From: Clostridia bacterium
GTDB lineage: Bacteria > Bacillota > Clostridia > Oscillospirales > CAG-272
Reading direction: 5' to 3'
Length of the DNA stretch: 9,388 nt
Assembly (NCBI GenBank): GCA_900770145.1
Contig: CAAGJL010000048.1
Span: 1-9,388, forward strand
The notes under the pieces were generated by a model. That model searched no databases. It saw nothing but the letters and a program-made list of their open reading frames with translations, and had not been told where the DNA came from. This document shows positions 4,923 to 9,388 of the stretch, piece by piece. The number at the start of each line of letters is the position of its first letter. The stretch's first letter is position 1. The position numbers and the translations under genes were made by a program.

Positions 4923-7349
4923 ATGGCAGAACAACAAAACGAACTTTTACAGTTTCCCGTCATCCCGCTGTTTGGCGTGGTGGCGTTTCCGAAAATTCCG
5001 ATTCAGTTTGAGATCAGCGACGACGCGTCGCTTGCCGCGGCGGACGCGGCGGGAAAAGCCGACTCTTTCGTGTTTCTGGTATCCCTGGCAAAACCCATGA
5101 ACGGCACGCCGAAACTTTCCGATTTTCAGAAAGTGGGCACCATCGCCAAAATCAAGCAGGCAATCAAGGACAAGGACGGCACCATGCACATCCTGTGCGA
5201 CGGCTATGAGCGCGCGGAACTGAAACACCTGCGCTGCTTTGCCGACTACTGCGCCGCAGAGGTGACCGGTAAGAAAATCATCTGCCCGGAATTCGGCGGC
5301 ATTGTGGGCGAGGCCATGCTGAGAGAGGCGAAAAGCGCCCTGACCCATATGATGGAGTGCATCCCCACCCTTTCGCCCGATCTGAAAAAAGAAGTGATGT
5401 TGCTGAGCGACCCCGGCTCCTTTGCCGATTTTGTTGCCGCGCACATTCTGGTGCGGTTTGAGGACAAGCAGACGATTCTCTCGCTCTTTGACCCGATGGA
5501 TCGGTTGCAGCGCCTGCTGACCCTGATGGAAGAGGAAACCGAGCTTCTGCTGTGCGAAATGGCAATCCACCGCACGGTACGGGAACATCTCTCCCAAAAT
5601 CAAAAGGAATACTATCTGCGCGAGCAACTCCGCGTAATCGAGGACGAGCTGGGCGAGGGCGACGGCGAGATTGACGAATACGAGCAGCGCATCCGCACGG
5701 CAAAACTGCCCCCGGAGGTGGAGAAAAAACTGCTCAAAGAGAACGAGCGGATGTCCAAGACCCCGTTCGGCTCCTCAGAGGCGAGCGTGCTTCGCGGGTA
5801 TCTGGACGTGTGCCTGGATTTGCCGTGGAATAAAAAGACCAAAGACCGCATTGATCTTGCGGCGGCGGAAAAAATTCTCGAAGCCGACCATGACGGACTG
5901 CGCAAAGTCAAGGATCGGATTCTCGAATACCTCGCCGTGAAAAAGCTGAACCCGGAGCTGCGCAATCAGATTCTCTGCCTGGTCGGCCCCCCCGGCGTGG
6001 GCAAAACCTCGATCGCGCATTCCATTGCCCACGCGATGAACCGCAAATACGTGCGGGTGTCGCTGGGCGGCGTGCGGGACGAAGCGGACATCCGCGGGCA
6101 CCGCAAGACGTATCTCGGCGCCATGCCGGGGCGGATTATCAACGCGCTCTCGCAAGCCGGCGTCAGCAACCCGCTGATTCTGTTGGACGAGATTGACAAA
6201 CTGACGCGTGACGCGCACGGCGACCCCTCCTCCGCCCTTCTGGAAGTACTGGACAGCGAGCAGAACAAATCTTTCCGCGATCACTTTGTGGAACTGCCCT
6301 TTGACCTGTCGGACTGTGTATTCATCGCCACCGCCAACACGCTGGACACGGTGCCGCGCCCGCTGATTGACCGGATGGAGATCATTGAACTGACCGCCTA
6401 CACCGAACACGAAAAACTGGCGATTGCCGAGCACCACCTGGTGGAGAAGCAGAAGAAGCGCCACGGGCTGACCAAGCGGATGCTGAAACTGCCGGAGGAA
6501 ACGCTCTCCTCTATTATTGAAGACTACACGAGAGAAGCGGGCGTGCGGAACCTAGAGCGCGCCATTGCCGACATCTGCCGCAAAGCGGCGCGCAAAATCG
6601 CCTCCGGCGAGCAAAAATGCGTGAGTGTGACGCCAAGGGATCTGCCGGAATACTTAGGTCCCCGCAAACTGATCAAAGAGACCACGGGAAAACGGGATCT
6701 TGTGGGCGTGGTCAACGGGCTGGCATACACGGAGGCGGGCGGAGACCTCCTGAAAGTGGAGGCGCTGGTTCTGCCCGGCGACGGCAAGATTGAACTGACC
6801 GGGTCGCTTGGAGACGTAATGAAAGAATCCGCCCGCATTGCGGTCAGTTTCATCCGGGCGCACGCCGCCGAATACGGTATCGCGCCGGACTTCTTCAAAA
6901 AAACCGACCTGCACATTCACTTCCCTGAAGGGGCGGTGCCGAAGGACGGCCCCTCCGCCGGGTGCGCGATGGTCTCGGCGCTGGTCAGCGCCCTTTCGGG
7001 GATCCCGGTGCGCCACGAAGTGGCAATGACCGGCGAGGTGACCCTGACCGGCGAAGTGCTTGCCATCGGCGGGCTGAAAGAAAAGACCATGGCAGCGGCG
7101 GCGGCAGGCGCCACGACGGTGCTGATCCCGGCGGACAACCTGCGCGACCTGCCGGAACTTGACCCCGAGGCGCGGGCGGCGCTGGAATTCAAGCCCTGCC
7201 GCACGCTTTCCGATGTGCTTGCTCTGGCACTTGCCGGAAACGTGACGAAAACCGCGGTGCGCGCCGGCGGCACGAAAGAAGTTCTGCCCGAAATCTGCGT
7301 GCCGGAAGTTAAAAATACCGAAAGGACCGGTGAGAGTTATGGCTACTGA
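4923..7349 (+). CDS. lon: ATP-dependent endopeptidase Lon (LonA)
   Basis: Cytoplasmic AAA+ serine protease that unfolds and degrades misfolded proteins and specific regulators. At 808 residues it is full length for LonA. The order is: N-terminal LON substrate-binding domain (about 9-200, LQFPVIPLFGVVAFP); a helical, coiled-coil-like segment (about 200-300, with SQNQKEYYLREQLRVI at 224-239); the AAA+ module with Walker A GPPGVGKT (355-362), Walker B LILLDEID (418-425) and the ATAN (469-472) and RPLIDRMEII (479-488) motifs; and the C-terminal protease domain. The catalytic serine is S678 in PKDGPSAG and the catalytic lysine is K719 in GGLKEK, giving the Ser-Lys dyad. The ATG at 4923 follows GAAAGGA (4909-4915). 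Its stop lies inside the engB start region, a lon-engB overlap typical of Firmicutes. No heat-shock operator was seen. Confidence 0.98.
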   Translation: MAEQQNELLQFPVIPLFGVVAFPKIPIQFEISDDASLAAADAAGKADSFVFLVSLAKPMNGTPKLSDFQKVGTIAKIKQAIKDKDGTMHILCDGYERAELKHLRCFADYCAAEVTGKKIICPEFGGIVGEAMLREAKSALTHMMECIPTLSPDLKKEVMLLSDPGSFADFVAAHILVRFEDKQTILSLFDPMDRLQRLLTLMEEETELLLCEMAIHRTVREHLSQNQKEYYLREQLRVIEDELGEGDGEIDEYEQRIRTAKLPPEVEKKLLKENERMSKTPFGSSEASVLRGYLDVCLDLPWNKKTKDRIDLAAAEKILEADHDGLRKVKDRILEYLAVKKLNPELRNQILCLVGPPGVGKTSIAHSIAHAMNRKYVRVSLGGVRDEADIRGHRKTYLGAMPGRIINALSQAGVSNPLILLDEIDKLTRDAHGDPSSALLEVLDSEQNKSFRDHFVELPFDLSDCVFIATANTLDTVPRPLIDRMEIIELTAYTEHEKLAIAEHHLVEKQKKRHGLTKRMLKLPEETLSSIIEDYTREAGVRNLERAIADICRKAARKIASGEQKCVSVTPRDLPEYLGPRKLIKETTGKRDLVGVVNGLAYTEAGGDLLKVEALVLPGDGKIELTGSLGDVMKESARIAVSFIRAHAAEYGIAPDFFKKTDLHIHFPEGAVPKDGPSAGCAMVSALVSALSGIPVRHEVAMTGEVTLTGEVLAIGGLKEKTMAAAAAGATTVLIPADNLRDLPELDPEARAALEFKPCRTLSDVLALALAGNVTKTAVRAGGTKEVLPEICVPEVKNTERTGESYGY

Positions 7350-7947
7350 GTTGCAGTTGCAGAAAGCCGCGCTCTTCCTCTCCGCGGGCGACGCGCGTCA
7401 GTTCCCCTCGGCGCCCGTGCCGCAGGTGGCGCTGTCCGGCCGCTCCAACGTGGGCAAAAGTTCCCTCATCAACACCCTGCTTGGCAGAAAAGCGCTGGCG
7501 CGCGTTTCGGGCGCGCCGGGCAAAACCGTCACCGTCAATTTTTACGATGTGGATAAAAAGCTGTTTTTGATCGATCTGCCCGGCTACGGCTTTGCCCGCC
7601 GCGCGGCGGGCGATCAGGCGGCTTTTGCCCGCGTGACCGACGCTTACTTCACCAAAAACCCCAACATTGACCGCGTGGCGCTGGTGCTGCAACTCATCGA
7701 TCTGAAAGTGGGCCCCACCGCAGACGACCGCACCATGCTGCAATACCTTGCCGCCACGGGACTTCGCTTTGCGGTAGTTGCCACCAAGGCGGACAAGCTG
7801 AACAAAACCGAACGCGCGGCGGCGACCGCGGCGCTGAAAAGCGATCCGGATCTTCCGGAAGGCACGCCCGTATTCGTCTTTTCCGCCAAAACCGGCGAGG
7901 GCAAGGCGGACGTCTGGCGGGAGATTCTTGCCGCCGCCGGACTCTGA
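7339..7947 (+). CDS. engB: Ribosome biogenesis GTPase EngB (YsxC/YihA)
   Basis: TRAFAC-class GTPase needed for late assembly of the 50S subunit; essential in B. subtilis. All G motifs are present in the 202 residues: G1 GRSNVGKS (34-41), G2 in PGKTVTVNFY (T63), G3 DLPGYG (79-84), G4 TKAD (149-152) and G5 SAKTGEG (182-188). I chose the ATG at 7339, which has GGTGA five bases upstream. The in-frame GTG at 7330 would add three residues (AAAGGA only three bases before it) and cannot be excluded. The start overlaps the end of lon by 11 nt, so translation is probably coupled. The stop lies inside a small imperfect tandem repeat that runs into the lysA leader. Confidence 0.97.
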   Translation: MATELQLQKAALFLSAGDARQFPSAPVPQVALSGRSNVGKSSLINTLLGRKALARVSGAPGKTVTVNFYDVDKKLFLIDLPGYGFARRAAGDQAAFARVTDAYFTKNPNIDRVALVLQLIDLKVGPTADDRTMLQYLAATGLRFAVVATKADKLNKTERAAATAALKSDPDLPEGTPVFVFSAKTGEGKADVWREILAAAGL

Positions 7948-7979
7948 ATCCGAAAAGCCAAACTCTGAACCCCGAAAAG
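7941..7979 (+). repeat. Imperfect tandem duplication at the engB stop
   Basis: ACTCTGAATCCGAAAAG (7941-7957) is followed by ACTCTGAACCCCGAAAAG (7962-7979), a 21-bp period with one substitution and a one-base insertion. The first copy contains the engB stop codon (TGA, 7945-7947). The second contains the same TGA out of use, and its end supplies part of the lysA Shine-Dalgarno sequence (AAAAGGAGAG). Confidence 0.7.
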
Positions 7980-7988
7980 GAGAGAATC

Positions 7989-9287
7989 ATGTTTTTATAT
8001 CCGCACCTGACCGAAAATGCCGCCGGGCACCTTGCCATCGGCGGGCTTGACACCGTGGAGCTGGCACGGGAGTTCGGCACCCCGGCTTACATTATGGACG
8101 AAAACGTCATCCGGGAAAACTGCCGCACCTATCTTGCCGCCGCCAAAGCCCACTTCGGGGCGGGGGCGCTGCCCCTGTTTGCCTCCAAGGCGCTCTGCTT
8201 TACCGGGATTTACCGCATCGCGGCAGAAGAGGGGCTGGGCGTGGACTGCGTATCGGGCGGGGAGCTTTACACCGCGGCGCGCGCGGGCTTTCCTACGGGG
8301 CGGATTTATTTTCACGGCAACAACAAAACCGATGCGGATCTTGTGCAGGCGCTGGAAATGGGCGTGGGCACAATCGTAGCGGACAACGAGGACGAGCTCT
8401 GCGCCCTCTCGGCGCTTGCCGCGGCAAGGGGCGTGTGCCAGCGGATCCTGCTTCGCATTACGCCGGGCATTGACCCACACACGCACAAAGCCGTCCGCAC
8501 GGGAAACGTGGACTCCAAATTCGGCAGTGCCATTGCCACGGGGCAGGCTGCGGCGATTGTGAAAAAAGCCCTCTCGCTCCCGGGCGTGCGCCTTGCCGGG
8601 TTCCACTGCCACATCGGCTCTCAGATTTTTGACATTACCCCGTTTGCCGACGCGGCGGGGATTATGATGGATTTCATTGCCGCCGTGAAAAAAGAGACCG
8701 GATTTGAGGCGGAAGAACTGAATCTCGGCGGCGGGCTCGGCGTGCCCTACACCGAGGACGACCGCACGGTGGACTACGCCGCGGCGATCGGCAAAATCGC
8801 CGAAAACGCCCGCGCCCACGCGGCGCGCGCCGGCGTAACGCTCCCCCGCGTGATCCTGGAGCCCGGTCGCTCTCTGGTCGCGGCGGCGGGCATCACGCTT
8901 TATACCGTGGGGTCGGTGAAAGAAATCCCCGGTTTCCGCAACTACGTTTCCATAGACGGCGGCATGCCCGACAACCCGCGCTACGCGCTGTATCAGTCCA
9001 CCTACACGGTGCTGATTGCCAACCGCGCGGGGGCGGCAAAGGATTACCGCGCCACCGTGGCGGGGCGCTGCTGTGAATCGGGAGATCTCATCGGGGAGGA
9101 TTTGCCCCTTCAAAAACCGGCGCGGGGGGATATTCTCGCCGTGCTGACCACGGGGGCATACAACTACTCGATGGCTTCCAACTACAACCGGCTCCCCCGC
9201 CCGCCTGTTATTCTGGTGAAAGACGGCACGGCGCGCGTTGCCGTGCGGCGGGAGAGTTTTGAGGATCTTGTACGCAACGATCTCTGA
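7989..9287 (+). CDS. lysA: Diaminopimelate decarboxylase
   Basis: PLP enzyme that converts meso-diaminopimelate to L-lysine and CO2, the last step of lysine synthesis. It has 432 residues and is a fold-type III (alanine racemase/ornithine decarboxylase-like) protein. The PLP-binding lysine is K67 in FASKALC. Other landmarks are HCHIGSQ (206-212), the glycine loop LGGGLG (246-251), EPGRS (291-295), the CESGD motif (362-366), whose Cys is the active-site residue contributed across the dimer, and the C-terminal YNYSMASNYN (391-400). The ATG at 7989 follows AAAAGGAGAG, a strong ribosome site. It lies 41 nt after engB with no terminator between, so it is probably cotranscribed with lon and engB. 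I see no lysine riboswitch: the gap is far too short for one. Confidence 0.96.
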   Translation: MFLYPHLTENAAGHLAIGGLDTVELAREFGTPAYIMDENVIRENCRTYLAAAKAHFGAGALPLFASKALCFTGIYRIAAEEGLGVDCVSGGELYTAARAGFPTGRIYFHGNNKTDADLVQALEMGVGTIVADNEDELCALSALAAARGVCQRILLRITPGIDPHTHKAVRTGNVDSKFGSAIATGQAAAIVKKALSLPGVRLAGFHCHIGSQIFDITPFADAAGIMMDFIAAVKKETGFEAEELNLGGGLGVPYTEDDRTVDYAAAIGKIAENARAHAARAGVTLPRVILEPGRSLVAAAGITLYTVGSVKEIPGFRNYVSIDGGMPDNPRYALYQSTYTVLIANRAGAAKDYRATVAGRCCESGDLIGEDLPLQKPARGDILAVLTTGAYNYSMASNYNRLPRPPVILVKDGTARVAVRRESFEDLVRNDL

Positions 9288-9288
9288 T

Positions 9289-9303
9289 TAGCCTGACAGG
9301 CTA
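9289..9303 (+). repeat. Small hairpin after lysA
   Basis: TAGCC (9289-9293) and GGCTA (9299-9303) form a 5-bp stem directly after the lysA stop. No T-run follows, so it is unlikely to terminate, and the next gene probably continues the operon. Confidence 0.35.
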
Positions 9304-9325
9304 GTTGATATAGAAAGGAATACCT

Positions 9326-9388
9326 ATGCTCCGTTATCTGTTATCGGGCGGGGGCATCACCAACTACCTCATTCAACTGGCGTTGGTA
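9326..9388 (+). CDS. Hydrophobic protein, 5' end only; possibly an M50-type membrane protease
   Basis: The ATG at 9326 follows AGAAAGGAA (9312-9320) with good spacing, and the frame is open to the right edge (21 codons). The peptide MLRYLLSGGGITNYLIQLAL is hydrophobic with a central glycine run, like the start of a membrane protein. Site-2 protease (M50/YwhC-type) proteins of Clostridia often begin in this style, but the HExxH motif would lie outside the window, so the function is a guess. It starts 38 nt after lysA and is probably in the same operon. Confidence 0.6.
   Translation, partial: MLRYLLSGGGITNYLIQLALV

Noticed and set aside
1..9388. CRISPR array, tRNA or rRNA genes, prophage or defence genes
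   Set aside because: No regularly spaced repeats, no tRNA-like cloverleaf with a T-loop, and no phage, toxin or defence motifs were seen. All protein genes are housekeeping genes.

Overview
The window looks like core chromosome of a fairly GC-rich anaerobic Firmicute, most likely class Clostridia (an Oscillospirales/Ruminococcaceae-like lineage). This is an inference from three things: the Firmicutes-type gene neighbourhoods (infC-rpmI-rplT, TrmH-family methylase-dprA-topA, lon-engB), the Gram-positive style Shine-Dalgarno sequences, and the protein sequences. No taxonomic marker was searched.

Left half, minus strand (read right to left). A translation operon, infC-rpmI-rplT (IF3, L35, L20; 4116 to 2948), ends in a clear intrinsic terminator at 2917-2943. 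A second cluster follows in the same direction: a TrmH/SpoU-family RNA methyltransferase (2851-2015), dprA (GTG start at 2018, overlapping the methylase stop as GTGA), and the first 244 residues of topA (732 down to the left edge). No promoter is obvious between the two clusters, so read-through is possible.

Divergent intergenic region, 4117-4922 (about 800 bp). This is the most interesting part. On the minus strand it holds two near-consensus sigma-A promoters in tandem: distal P2 at 4625-4653 and proximal P1 at 4453-4481. Each is followed about 110 nt later by its own intrinsic terminator, so each can make a short structured leader RNA ahead of infC. Both -10 boxes sit in the same 11-bp palindrome, GGTATAATACC. 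Between the P1 leader terminator and the infC ribosome binding site lies a 170-bp palindromic MITE-like element with perfect 22-bp terminal inverted repeats (4156-4325). infC itself appears to start with the rare codon ATT, the known hallmark of IF3 autoregulation. The proximal leader is the best candidate for an L20-type autoregulatory leader, but its family was not verified.

Right half, plus strand. lon (ATP-dependent protease, 4923-7349) overlaps engB/ysxC (ribosome-assembly GTPase, 7339-7947). These are followed by lysA (diaminopimelate decarboxylase, 7989-9287) and the first 21 codons of a hydrophobic protein at the right edge, possibly an M50-type membrane protease. Short or overlapping junctions with no terminator between them suggest one transcription unit driven by a promoter just upstream of lon.

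The protein genes are ordinary housekeeping genes and look intact. Novelty is confined to the infC upstream region: the tandem promoter/leader/terminator modules and the inserted palindromic element.
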